A stretch of 64,000 nt of DNA from Aneurinibacillus terranovensis DSM 18919 (GCF_000430625.1 NZ_AUMJ01000009.1:136487-200486); one strand, 5' to 3'; counted from the first letter of the stretch, positions 55,515 through 63,902 are shown. The notes: a model not told the origin generated them from the sequence alone. A program made the numbers and translations.

Positions 55515-56423
55515 CTAATACAGCGCGTCTTTAGGCTTCTTGCCCTTGGGCCAGTCGGCTTTCTTACCGCTGAAATCGGGGCGTTTTTGCGAGACGATAT
55601 AGGCGGCCAGGTCGGCAGCCTGCTGCTTCGTCAGGCTGCCCGGCTTAATGCCGCCCATCTCACTCTTCGGCATATTCTTCTGAATGAACGGTGTAGCAGT
55701 TGAGATACGAGACATACCTGCACCGACATTGAATGAATTGGGCCCCCATAATGCCGGGCCGGCTGTTGGCCCAAGTCCGGCCCCGTCGGCGCCATGGCAA
55801 GCCATACACGCCTGCTTATACAGCTTCTCACCGTTCGCCTTATCCGGCTTAATCCCGCTCATATCCGCTTTTCCCTGGCCGCGCCATGGCATATTGGCAC
55901 CCATTGGAACCCCTTCGGAAATGTAGCTTAAATAGGAAACCACAGCTGTCAATTCCTTGCTGCCGCTAGCAAGCGGTTTGCCATTTTCGCTCCTTTTAAA
56001 ACATTCGTTAATGCGATCCTCCATCGTAATGACGCGGCCTTCCCGATCACGATACATTGGCATGACCGCAGGTATACCGACGAGCGGAAGTTCTGTCTGT
56101 TTCAACCCTCCGTCAGCATGGCAGCTAATGCAGGCAAGCTTGTTGCCTACATTGTTCGGAACCGCTGTTGGGGTTTCGCTAATAATCTTATAGCCTAGCA
56201 TAATCGATTGACCAAGTTGATCTTTTGGCACACTATCCAGCTTTGGAGGATTAAACGCGACCTGATTCCCACCCCCGTTCTTATTAACCTCCTGTTTTGC
56301 CTGTGCAGCGTTGTCTCCCCCTGTACTCGGCGTTCCCGCTGTCGGCGCCGAACTACATCCAGCAAACATAAGTGATGCCCCTAGCATCATTGGAAGTAAT
56401 ACAAAGCCTCTACGTTTTCTCAT
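55515..56423 (-). CDS. tsdA: TsdA-like dihaem cytochrome c lipoprotein
   Basis: 302 residues from ATG 56423 (GGGGGAG upstream). The lipobox MFAGC (C23) anchors it on the outer face of the membrane. Haem motifs are CISCH (98-102) and CMACH (206-210). Surrounding text such as LPLVGIPAVMPMYRDREG, RINECFKRSENGKPL and PALWGPNSFNVGAGM matches thiosulfate dehydrogenase / tetrathionate reductase TsdA. C141 is placed as the unusual cysteine haem ligand of that family. It likely joins two thiosulfates to tetrathionate and passes electrons onward. The gene is monocistronic. Confidence 0.85.
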   Translation of the reverse strand: MRKRRGFVLLPMMLGASLMFAGCSSAPTAGTPSTGGDNAAQAKQEVNKNGGGNQVAFNPPKLDSVPKDQLGQSIMLGYKIISETPTAVPNNVGNKLACISCHADGGLKQTELPLVGIPAVMPMYRDREGRVITMEDRINECFKRSENGKPLASGSKELTAVVSYLSYISEGVPMGANMPWRGQGKADMSGIKPDKANGEKLYKQACMACHGADGAGLGPTAGPALWGPNSFNVGAGMSRISTATPFIQKNMPKSEMGGIKPGSLTKQQAADLAAYIVSQKRPDFSGKKADWPKGKKPKDALY

Positions 56424-56487
56424 TTTTTCACTCCCCCTATAAATGAAATAGAAACCAACGTTTCTTATCTTGTTTCGCCAAGAAATA

Positions 56488-56531
56488 ACAAAAACTCCTG
56501 CATAAATTTTCATAAATGCAGGAGTTTTTTT
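56488..56531 (-). terminator. Intrinsic terminator after ogt
   Basis: AAAAACTCCTGCAT and ATGCAGGAGTTTTT form a perfect hairpin with a 12-base loop and a long T-run, which also works on the plus strand. Confidence 0.9.
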
Positions 56532-56575
56532 CTTTGTCACAAAATTGACGAAATTTCAAGATAACAGATGCGCCT

Positions 56576-57136
56576 TCACGCTTGCTTTTGCACGACAGCC
56601 GGTTCTGGCTCCACGTTCTGCGGCAAGTTTTCATGTTCAAGTTTTAACAAGTACTCTTTAATAGTAAGTCCGCCCCCGTAACCAACCAGGGCGCCATTCG
56701 ACCCAATCACCCGATGGCATGGAATGAAAATAGACAGCGGATTCCTGTTGTTAGCCATTCCTACCGCACGAACCGCTTTCGGGGCATTAATTGCCAGAGC
56801 AATATCCTTATACGACCGGGTTTCCCCATAAGGGATTTTTCGCAATTCTTCCCAGACAACCTTCTGGAATACTGTCCCATATATATCGAGAGGTATAGAA
56901 AATTCTGTTCTGACACCCGCAAAATACTCGTCCAACTGAAGTGTAATTTCAACAAGTTTCTCGGGTCGATATGCAACATTCTCGGTATGAATCCATCTTT
57001 TTGTCCAACGCAATAATGAACACTTCGTCGAATCTCCGTGACCGAATTCGATCCAGCAAAGTCCATCATCTGTAGCAGCAAGCGTGATCGAACCCAGCGG
57101 GCTCTCATATACCGTATAGGAAACTTCCGACTTCAC
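56576..57136 (-). CDS. ogt: Methylated-DNA--protein-cysteine methyltransferase
   Basis: 186 residues. Removes O6-alkyl groups from guanine by suicide transfer. The acceptor cysteine is in FIPCHRVIGSNG, the finger segment is VRAVGMANNRNP, and the Tyr/Arg pair lies in TRSYKDIA. It starts at GTG 57136 behind GGGAGGGG. It is the last gene of an rnhA-queG-ogt run on the minus strand. Confidence 0.95.
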   Translation of the reverse strand: MKSEVSYTVYESPLGSITLAATDDGLCWIEFGHGDSTKCSLLRWTKRWIHTENVAYRPEKLVEITLQLDEYFAGVRTEFSIPLDIYGTVFQKVVWEELRKIPYGETRSYKDIALAINAPKAVRAVGMANNRNPLSIFIPCHRVIGSNGALVGYGGGLTIKEYLLKLEHENLPQNVEPEPAVVQKQA

Positions 57137-57201
57137 CGTACCCCTCCCTTTTACGCCTTCACCTTATCTTATATGTCTGCGCCTTAGAAAATCCAGCATA
57201 A

Positions 57202-58386
57202 CTATTCGACGTTTTCCATAAAGAAAAGGCCTTTTTCTATCTCGTTCCTCACCGTTCCATCTTTTTCGGCATTTTTAGCGTTCTTAAGAACTTTTTGGGC
57301 TTCCTCCCCGCCGATTCGGCTTAACGCCCAGGCAGCGGTTCCACGCATAACCGGCCGCGTATCGTGCTGCAGCACGTCGGCCAGGGGCTCTACCGCCGTT
57401 TTATCCTTAAAAAAGGCAAGCGCCAGAATTGCATTGCGCTGGATTGGTTTTTTCCCGCGCCATGAACCTGAGGAACGGCCAAACCGGGAAGCAAATTCTT
57501 TTTTGCTAATCGACAGCAGCGGCTTGAGAAGCGGTTTCGCGCTTTCCGGATCGGGGATAAACTCCGTCTGGTGCGTAAAGTTAATTTTGCGGTTTTTCGG
57601 ACAAACTTGCTGGCACGTATCACAGCCATACAGACGGTTGCCGATGGCTTCCCGATACTTATCCGGGATGTAATCTTTTAACTGGGTTAAAAAGGCTACA
57701 CACCGATGCGAGTCGAGCTGTCCTCCCTGCACGATCGCACCTGTTGGACAGGAGTCGATACAAAGCGTGCAGTCTCCGCACCCTTCTTCCACAGGAGTGT
57801 CAGGTGAAAACGGAAAACTTGTCAGCATCTCCCCAAGATACACCCACGAGCCAAATTCCGGCGTAATCAGGGACGTGTTCTTGCCAACCCAGCCAAGGCC
57901 GGATCTTTCCGCGACAGCCCGGTCTGACAGAACTCCGGTGTCAACCATGCTTTCCGTAATAATCCCCGGAATTTTTTCATGCAAAAATACTTCAAGCTGC
58001 TTCAGCTTATCGCGCAAAACGGTATGGTAGTCATCGCCCCAGGCTGCACGGGCCATAATGCCGCGGTATGCGCCCTTTTCAGATTTGGGAGGTGCTTCCA
58101 TTCGGGACGGGTAGGCAAGTGCGATAGCGATAATTGATTTTACTTCAGGCATAGACAGTTCAGGGTGAGTTCTCTTTTCAATATCCTTCTCTTCAAAGCC
58201 GGATTCGTACCCTTTTTCCCGGTGTCCATACAGTCGTTCTTTTAGCGCAAGAAACGGGTCAGCCGAAGCAAACCCGATTTTATCGATACCAATGGAATGA
58301 GAGAAGTGAATGACTTCCTCCTTCAATTTTGCTATAGCCTTGGAATCGTAGGTGAAATCTTGATGTGGTTCTAGCTGCTTATTCAT
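57202..58386 (-). CDS. queG: Epoxyqueuosine reductase
   Basis: 394 residues. Cobalamin-dependent last step of queuosine synthesis on tRNA. Two ferredoxin clusters are encoded by CGDCTLCIDSCP and CDTCQQVCP. The catalytic aspartate region VDTGVLSDRAVAERSGLGWV is present. A C-terminal HEAT-like part (about 325-385, RNAILALAFFKDKTAVEPLA) matches the longer Gram-positive form. It lies between rnhA and ogt, as yhbA does near prkA in B. subtilis. Confidence 0.94.
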   Translation of the reverse strand: MNKQLEPHQDFTYDSKAIAKLKEEVIHFSHSIGIDKIGFASADPFLALKERLYGHREKGYESGFEEKDIEKRTHPELSMPEVKSIIAIALAYPSRMEAPPKSEKGAYRGIMARAAWGDDYHTVLRDKLKQLEVFLHEKIPGIITESMVDTGVLSDRAVAERSGLGWVGKNTSLITPEFGSWVYLGEMLTSFPFSPDTPVEEGCGDCTLCIDSCPTGAIVQGGQLDSHRCVAFLTQLKDYIPDKYREAIGNRLYGCDTCQQVCPKNRKINFTHQTEFIPDPESAKPLLKPLLSISKKEFASRFGRSSGSWRGKKPIQRNAILALAFFKDKTAVEPLADVLQHDTRPVMRGTAAWALSRIGGEEAQKVLKNAKNAEKDGTVRNEIEKGLFFMENVE

Positions 58387-58407
58387 ACTTCGTCACTTCC
58401 CGGTTTA

Positions 58408-58839
58408 TTACCGCCGAATGGCGCCCGTTGCCAGTTCATCACAGCGGTTGTTTAACTCGTTATCGGTATGGCCTTTCACTTTAACAAACTCTATAATGTG
58501 AGTTTCTTTAAGGGCAAGCAGTTCCTTCCATAAATCCTGATTTTCAACGGGCTGCTTTTTACTGTTCTTCCAACCATTCTTCATCCAGTTTTTGTACCAA
58601 CCCTGTTGAAAGCAATTCACCATGTAGGCGCTGTCGCTGTGCAGCTGAATTTTGCACGGCTCTTTTAATGCTTTCATGGCCTCCACAGCCGCTTTCAGCT
58701 CCATCCGGTTGTTGGTCGTATTATCTTCCGAACCTGACAGTTCTTTCCGGTGATTCCCGTATAAAAGAATCGCTCCCCACCCGCCGGGCCCGGGATTGCC
58801 CGAACAGGCTCCGTCCGTATAAATAATAACGTCTTTCAT
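58408..58839 (-). CDS. rnhA: Ribonuclease HI
   Basis: 143 residues from ATG 58839 (GGGGG upstream). Cleaves RNA in RNA-DNA hybrids. The four acidic catalytic residues are D9 (YTDGACSGNPGPGG), E47 (NNRMELKAA), D69 (LHSDSAYM) and D134 (NNRCDELA), and the histidine of KGHTDNELN is present. It retains the basic protrusion (WYKNWMKNGWKNSKK) of E. coli-type enzymes. Confidence 0.95.
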   Translation of the reverse strand: MKDVIIYTDGACSGNPGPGGWGAILLYGNHRKELSGSEDNTTNNRMELKAAVEAMKALKEPCKIQLHSDSAYMVNCFQQGWYKNWMKNGWKNSKKQPVENQDLWKELLALKETHIIEFVKVKGHTDNELNNRCDELATGAIRR

Positions 58840-59126
58840 TATATACCCCCTTTTCATACATCCATATCCTCTCTTTAGTATAGCAAAGGACTGAATCAAT
58901 TTGAATTACAGCATATTATCAAGTAATCTATACACAAGCGAAATGAAAAATACCATAATTTAAACTCTGCTTATGCAGATACATTGTCATTAAGTCACTC
59001 TCCCCATAAACTATTACAAGCCGGTCGATATCGGTTATTTCATCGGCATTCTTCCAAAAGATAAGCAGCATTTTTTCCGTATAGTGGGCAATTATGGTAA
59101 AATCAAAGAAAAGAAGAGGTGGCCTA

Positions 59127-59801
59127 ATGTCGGCACAGTATACGATCGATCCTTTCATTGTACAAGAAGTCCCCGGCCTAAAGCTGGGCATTCTCCGCTA
59201 TAATCGTGTTACCTTGTCAACTACCCCGAAAATGCTGCAGGGCCGTATTAATCTCCTTATGGAAAGTATACGCCTGGATTATGAGGGCAAAACGGCCGCT
59301 GATGTTCCCGGAGTCAAAGAATTCCGCACGGTATTAAAAACGCTTGGCATCGACCCGTCACGATACCGCCCCTCCAATGAAGCACTGATTCGGCGGGTAC
59401 TGCAAAATAAACCTTTTAGCTGGGTAAACTCAGGTGTTGATGTAAACAACTTCCTGTCCATTCAGTTCGGCCTTCCAGCCGGGTTGTACAATATGGATAA
59501 AATAAAAGGGGATATCATCTTGCGCATGGGAGAAGCAGATGAATCTTATCCTGCGTTAAACGGTAGAGAGATTTCGTGCGAAGGCAAATTTTTTTTAGCG
59601 GATGAGGCAGGGCCTTTCGGTAGCCCACTCGTCGACTCCGTGCGGACAAGCGTTGATGATACGGCAACCAATCTCCTGCACGTGTTTTTTATCCCGCCCG
59701 GATATGATAAGTATACTCCCGACCAAATACTGCAAAGCGCCGCGGAAATGTTTACACAGGTAAACGGGGGTACCTATCACATCGACGGATATTGCGGTTG
59801 A
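59127..59801 (+). CDS. B3/B4 tRNA-binding-domain protein
   Basis: 224 residues from ATG 59127, behind AGAGGTGG. The whole protein is a B3/B4 domain as found in the phenylalanyl-tRNA synthetase beta chain (ALIRRVLQNKPFSWVNSGVD, GLYNMDKIKGDIILRMG, ADEAGPFGSPLVDS). Stand-alone copies are thought to act on misacylated tRNA or free amino acids; not shown. It has its own promoter region in the 287-base gap upstream (58840-59126). Confidence 0.88.
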   Translation: MSAQYTIDPFIVQEVPGLKLGILRYNRVTLSTTPKMLQGRINLLMESIRLDYEGKTAADVPGVKEFRTVLKTLGIDPSRYRPSNEALIRRVLQNKPFSWVNSGVDVNNFLSIQFGLPAGLYNMDKIKGDIILRMGEADESYPALNGREISCEGKFFLADEAGPFGSPLVDSVRTSVDDTATNLLHVFFIPPGYDKYTPDQILQSAAEMFTQVNGGTYHIDGYCG

Positions 59802-60042
59802 CCGAAAAGTAAATACTAAGCTGATTAGTCGAAATGGAAGGGAGTGGCTCCATTTTTATTTTTTGCGGGTCTTCCCCTGCAAGGAAGCGGTGACTGTTCG
59901 TGTTTCGAAAAAAAGGGAGACCTGCCCGAAAAATCTGGGCAGCTTAATGACGGAGACAATCGGACAGAAAGACGTCACCCTTTTTTCGAAACACCAGGTA
60001 GCGGGAAAAAAGCAAAAAATAAAAATGGGACCAATTCTACTA
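59802..60042. repeat. Repeat family R, copy R5 with two nested inverted repeats
   Basis: The outer arms CCATTTTTATTTTTTGC (59850-59866) and their complement (60012-60028) enclose inner arms GTGTTTCGAAAAAAAGGG (59900-59917) and CCCTTTTTTCGAAACAC (59978-59994), with a small CTGCCC/GGGCAG hairpin at the centre. The left end GGTTGACCGAAAAGTAAATA matches R3; the inverted right half matches R3's middle; CTTCC...GGAAG modules match R1. The right end abuts the permease gene. Confidence 0.7.
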
Positions 60043-60046
60043 TGTT

Positions 60047-61390
60047 TTACGATCGGCTATCCTTCTTCTCCCTCATGACGACTTGTTCCAGGAAAATAAT
60101 AAGGAGTACGCCCATGACCAGCCCATTCCCACACAGATAGCTTACAATGGTTGGGAGTGATCGGAGGGCTTCAACAGGAACAAACATCAAACCGATTCCA
60201 GCCATTAGGCCAAAGCCTATAATGAGGATGTTTCGTTCGGTTAATGCGATGCGGCTAAAATCCTGCAGTCCAAAACCTAACAGTTGGGTGAAGCTGACAA
60301 ACATAACGGCGTACCCGACCGGTGACGGCAATCCGGCAAGCAGGATACTGACACCCGGCTGCAAGCCGAGCAGAACCATGAGAAATGAGGCTACAATAAA
60401 CGGTAACCGCGACGCAATCCGAGAGATTTGGATGACCCCGGCTGCAATGGATAACGGAACAAGGCCGACAATTCCCCCGGAGCCGGATAATATATGGGCA
60501 ATACCCGTGACAATTCCACCACGCCGATAATCTTTAGTACCCGGAGTAACATGAACCGCTTTGCTCACGACTGCTATGCTGGCAATTAAGTTTGTGAGCA
60601 GAATCAGCCCGGTTAGCATTGACGTTAATATGGTTCCAATATGCACGACCGGCGGACCCCAGAAAAATAACTGCGGCATGGAAAAAAGCGAATGGGCCGA
60701 TTGAACTGCCTTTGTCCATCCAAGAATACCGTACACAACCCATCCCACCATCATGCTGATAAGAATGGCAAAACCCCGTATGTACTTAAATCTTGAACGA
60801 ATCATTACAAAAGATATAAATACAAGAAGTATGGAAACAACTGCAATGCCGGTATGGACACCGCTTGTTTTTGCAAAATAACCAATACCCAGCATGCCTT
60901 TCATAACTGAGGAACTCAATGAGACAGCGAGCAACACAAGATACCCACCCGTAACAAGAGGGGTAAATAATCTTTGAATGCGGTCAATAACACCGGTCAT
61001 CCCTAAAACAATCAACATGATCCCCGTCACAATCAAACCCATTTCAAGGGACTGACCAATTTCCTTTGGTGACTGCCCGGTAATTGAACCTAAACTCGCA
61101 AGAATAACAAAAATGCCCCACCACATTCCTGCCGGACCTTCCGTAATGGGCAAGCGGTGACCGATCCATATCTGCAGGAGTGATGCAATTCCGATAAAAA
61201 AACATGTCTGCTGCACGAATTGCCCAATTCGGATAGCAGAAAGTCCGTACATTTCACCAATAACCAGCGGAACCACCAGAGAACTGGATAATGTAATAAA
61301 AAACCACTGAACCGCAGCCGTGAGGGTTACCGTTAAAGGCGGCCTGTCAGTCAGTTCATACAAATTATATGATTTTTCTTTAGACTCCAC
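60047..61390 (-). CDS. NCS2-family purine/pyrimidine permease (YwdJ-like)
   Basis: 447 residues, about fourteen spans. It has the family core RIGQFVQQTCFFIGIASLLQ, LPITEGPAGMWWGIF and SGSGGIVGLVPLSIAAGVIQ. NCS2 proteins import uracil, xanthine or uric acid by proton symport; the exact base cannot be told. The length and end resemble B. subtilis YwdJ, which lies in the ung neighbourhood; here a uracil-DNA glycosylase gene lies directly upstream (17 bases), so the association is repeated with a different glycosylase family. Confidence 0.88.
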   Translation of the reverse strand: MESKEKSYNLYELTDRPPLTVTLTAAVQWFFITLSSSLVVPLVIGEMYGLSAIRIGQFVQQTCFFIGIASLLQIWIGHRLPITEGPAGMWWGIFVILASLGSITGQSPKEIGQSLEMGLIVTGIMLIVLGMTGVIDRIQRLFTPLVTGGYLVLLAVSLSSSVMKGMLGIGYFAKTSGVHTGIAVVSILLVFISFVMIRSRFKYIRGFAILISMMVGWVVYGILGWTKAVQSAHSLFSMPQLFFWGPPVVHIGTILTSMLTGLILLTNLIASIAVVSKAVHVTPGTKDYRRGGIVTGIAHILSGSGGIVGLVPLSIAAGVIQISRIASRLPFIVASFLMVLLGLQPGVSILLAGLPSPVGYAVMFVSFTQLLGFGLQDFSRIALTERNILIIGFGLMAGIGLMFVPVEALRSLPTIVSYLCGNGLVMGVLLIIFLEQVVMREKKDSRS

Positions 61391-61407
61391 ACTTTACCCC
61401 TCTCTTC

Positions 61408-62088
61408 CTAAGAATTCACAAGGCATTTTAATGCAATTTTAATATCATGCCACACTTCCCGCTTCGCTTTCGTAAGCTCGTCGCCCCTCTGGCGCAAAAC
61501 GTAAGCCGGATGCCAGGTAGGAACAACTTTAATACCGTGGTAATCAAATACATTTCCACGATAGGGATTCATCGTTTTCTGTTCAGGAAAGAAGAACTGC
61601 TGCGCAACCTTGCCGAGCGCGATCACAACCTGCGGACGGATAAGTTCCAATTCCGTTTTAAGAAATTTTGCACATTCCAGCGTTTCCTCCCGTTTAGGCG
61701 TACGATTTTTCCCCTTCTCATCACTTACGCGGCATTTAACGACATTGGTAAAGTAAATATCTTCCCTTTTCACGTTAGCCTTATTAAGAATAAGGGTTAA
61801 AAGAGACCCACTGATGCCTACAAGCGGCAACCCCCACGCTTCTTCATCCTCCCCGGGCCCTTCTCCCACAATCATAAGAGGTGTCCGGGTACGCCCGGTT
61901 CCAGGTACCCTGCTCGCAGCCCTCTCGCAAAGCGGACAATCGGTACAGGTAAGAATATAACGGCGGAGCTGCTCCAAATGAACAATTTTTTCCACCGAAT
62001 GCAGGGCAGGTGTAATATCATCCGGCTTGTAGCCATCATTTTTTAGACGGCGAAAAAAATCATCCATTGCCTCACCTATTTTTCTCAT
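61408..62088 (-). CDS. Family-4 uracil-DNA glycosylase (4Fe-4S)
   Basis: 226 residues. The motif GEGPGEDEEAWGLPLVG marks family 4/5 glycosylases, with TWHPAYVLR as motif B. Cysteines for the Fe-S cluster are CTDCPLC (about 48-54), VVKCRVS and LECAKF. It is family 4 and not Ung, the type common in thermophiles and spore formers. The ATG follows GGGGGC. It is probably cotranscribed with the permease gene downstream. Confidence 0.92.
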   Translation of the reverse strand: MRKIGEAMDDFFRRLKNDGYKPDDITPALHSVEKIVHLEQLRRYILTCTDCPLCERAASRVPGTGRTRTPLMIVGEGPGEDEEAWGLPLVGISGSLLTLILNKANVKREDIYFTNVVKCRVSDEKGKNRTPKREETLECAKFLKTELELIRPQVVIALGKVAQQFFFPEQKTMNPYRGNVFDYHGIKVVPTWHPAYVLRQRGDELTKAKREVWHDIKIALKCLVNS

Positions 62089-62225
62089 GGTAAGCCCCCT
62101 TTGACCATCAAACTATCTTTTATTTACCATATCATATCCGCAAATCATTTGTTCAACGTTAACGTGCAAAGTGTGAAGTTCACGGTCTGACGAATACAAA
62201 TTTGCTATTTAAAAATCTCAAAAAA

Positions 62226-62273
62226 GTAAAAAACGCGATCCTGCGTTCTTTTAGAACGAAAAACCGCGTTGCT
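62226..62273 (-). terminator. Probable terminator of the tRNA operon
   Basis: On the minus strand AACGCGG, inner GTTCT/AGAAC, CGCGTTTTTTAC. It lies 53 bases past the last tRNA. Confidence 0.7.
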
Positions 62274-62325
62274 AATTATATTATGTATTGAATGTAGTAC
62301 AGTCCTAACAAATTCATGTGGAGAA

Positions 62326-62399
62326 TGGAGCGGGTGATGGGAATCGAACCCACGTATTCAGCTTGGAAGGCTGATGTTCTACCATTGAACTACACCCGC
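62326..62399 (-). tRNA. tRNA-Gly (UCC)
   Basis: Cloverleaf with acceptor GCGGGTG/CACCCGC, loop CTTCCAA, encoded CCA. Last gene of the fourteen-tRNA minus-strand block. Confidence 0.95.
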
Positions 62400-62461
62400 A
62401 ATGCTTAATGTTAATTTTTAAAAATTCTTAGTATTGTACAAAGGATTAATAAACAACCGGA

Positions 62462-62538
62462 TGGTCGGGAAGACAGGATTCGAACCTGCGACCCCCTGGT
62501 CCCAAACCAGGTGCTCTACCAAGCTGAGCCACTTCCCG
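62462..62538 (-). tRNA. tRNA-Pro (UGG)
   Basis: Anticodon loop TTTGGGA in stem CCTGG/CCAGG, T-arm GGTTCGAATCC, encoded ACCA end. Confidence 0.95.
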
Positions 62539-62548
62539 TTACTTCTAA

Positions 62549-62633
62549 TGGTACCGATGGTCGGGGTCGAACCGACACTCCCGAAGGAACACGATTTTGA
62601 GTCGTGCGCGTCTGCCAATTCCGCCACATCGGC
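62549..62633 (-). tRNA. tRNA-Leu (CAA)
   Basis: A class II tRNA with long variable arm (TTCCTTCGGGAGT) and loop CTCAAAA. Its first acceptor pair is a G-U. CCA encoded. TrmL, encoded at 51.2 kb, methylates position 34 of such leucine tRNAs. Confidence 0.95.
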
Positions 62634-62672
62634 ACAAAACATAATAGGTTTTCATTTATTTATACGAAAAGA

Positions 62673-62761
62673 TGGTGCCGAGGACCGGAATCGAACCGGT
62701 ACGGTAGTCACCTACCGCAGGATTTTAAGTCCTGTGCGTCTGCCAGTTCCGCCACCCCGGC
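62673..62761 (-). tRNA. tRNA-Leu (UAA)
   Basis: Class II, long variable arm (CGGTAGGTGACTACCG), loop CTTAAAA, CCA encoded. Confidence 0.95.
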
Positions 62762-62772
62762 AGGAGTGTTTT

Positions 62773-62847
62773 TGGAGGAGGCAACCGGATTCGAACCGGT
62801 GGATAAAGGTTTTGCAGACCTTGGCCTTACCACTTGGCTATGCCTCC
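62773..62847 (-). tRNA. tRNA-Cys (GCA)
   Basis: Acceptor GGAGGCA/TGCCTCC, loop CTGCAAA, discriminator U as needed for CysRS, CCA encoded. Confidence 0.95.
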
Positions 62848-62858
62848 ATCTAAAAATA

Positions 62859-62934
<76 letters not shown>

Positions 62935-62984
62935 AATATCATACTGAAAATATAACACTTTTTCAGGCAAAAAGGAATAATCAA

Positions 62985-63059
62985 TGGCTGGGGTACCTGG
63001 ATTCGAACCAGGGCATGACGGAGTCAAAGTCCGTTGCCTTACCGCTTGGCTATACCCCA
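62985..63059 (-). tRNA. tRNA-Gln (UUG)
   Basis: Acceptor TGGGGTA/TACCCCA with U1-A72, loop CTTTGAC, CCA encoded. Confidence 0.95.
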
Positions 63060-63062
63060 AAA

Positions 63063-63139
63063 TGGGGCGATCGATGGGAATCGAACCCACGAATGTCGGA
63101 GCCACAATCCGATGCGTTAACCACTTCGCCACGACCGCC
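63063..63139 (-). tRNA. tRNA-His (GUG)
   Basis: Loop TTGTGGC; the extra G-1 pairs with C73, the histidine identity pair. CCA encoded. Confidence 0.95.
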
Positions 63140-63150
63140 ACAAATTTTAA

Positions 63151-63224
63151 TGGCAGGGGCAGTAGGAATCGAACCCACACTGGAGGTTTTGGAGACCTCT
63201 GTTCTACCGTTAAACTATGCCCCT
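63151..63224 (-). tRNA. tRNA-Trp (CCA)
   Basis: Loop CTCCAAA in stem GAGGT/ACCTC, discriminator G, CCA encoded. Confidence 0.95.
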
Positions 63225-63230
63225 ATATTT

Positions 63231-63315
63231 TGGTGGAGGGGGACGGATTCGAACCGCCGAACCCACAGGGAGCGGATTTACAGTCCGCCGCGTTTAGCCA
63301 CTTCGCTACCCCTCC
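63231..63315 (-). tRNA. tRNA-Tyr (GUA)
   Basis: Class II with long variable arm, loop CTGTAAA, CCA encoded. Confidence 0.95.
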
Positions 63316-63363
63316 ATACTGTTGTTTCAAAAAGACCAAATAAACCTGGTTAATCAAATACTA

Positions 63364-63439
63364 TGGTGCCGGCGAAAGGACTTGAACCCTCAACCCCCTG
63401 ATTACAAGTCAGGTGCTCTACCAGTTGAGCTACACCGGC
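63364..63439 (-). tRNA. tRNA-Thr (UGU)
   Basis: Acceptor GCCGGTG, loop CTTGTAA, CCA encoded. Confidence 0.95.
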
Positions 63440-63464
63440 GCCAAAATGCAAATCGATAAAAATA

Positions 63465-63540
<76 letters not shown>

Positions 63541-63573
63541 AACATGTTGTTTCACATATTCATTAGAATAAAC

Positions 63574-63592
63574 GGCGGAGCTGACGGGACTC
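63574..63592 (-). repeat. Duplicate of the tRNA-Asp 3' end
   Basis: GGCGGAGCTGACGGGACTC (plus strand) is identical to 63696-63714, the CCA-to-T-stem end of tRNA-Asp. The copies are direct repeats 122 bases apart. The rest of a tRNA is missing here. The spacer (63593-63694) holds several hairpins, among them GCACAGGATGTGC, GGCAC/GTGCC inside TTCTGC/GCAGAA, and CCTCTC/GAGAGG. Confidence 0.75.
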
Positions 63593-63694
63593 CGACGCAC
63601 AGGATGTGCCAGGTTCTGCGTTAGGCACACGACGTGCCTGCTTTTAGCAGAACTTCCTCTCGGGTGAGAGGGCCGTCATACTTCTTGAATTAAA

Positions 63695-63771
63695 TGGCGG
63701 AGCTGACGGGACTCGAACCCGCGACCTCCGGAGTGACAGTCCAGCGTGAACTCCAACTTCACCACAGCTCC
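63695..63771 (-). tRNA. tRNA-Asp (GUC)
   Basis: Loop CTGTCAC, discriminator G, CCA encoded. Its acceptor GGAGCTG differs from the common GGTCCCG-like Asp acceptor but pairs fully with CAGCTCC. Its 3' end is duplicated downstream. Confidence 0.92.
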
Positions 63772-63787
63772 ATGATATTTAACGCAC

Positions 63788-63899
63788 TTCATTCCAGCAA
63801 TGATGACAATTCGACATAGTTGGAATGAATATATTAGTTGCCCTTCCAGGACAACGATTCCATTTGAACGAAGATGATTAATCGACGTAGTCCAAATGG
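63788..63899. repeat. Two hairpins with related loops between tRNA-Asp and tRNA-fMet
   Basis: Hairpin A: TTCATTCCA (63788-63796) with TGGAATGAA (63821-63829). Hairpin B: CCATTTG (63860-63866) with CAAATGG (63893-63899). The stems differ, but the loops share GATGA...TCGAC-TAGT in 17 of 23 positions. Confidence 0.6.
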
Positions 63900-63902
63900 T
63901 TT

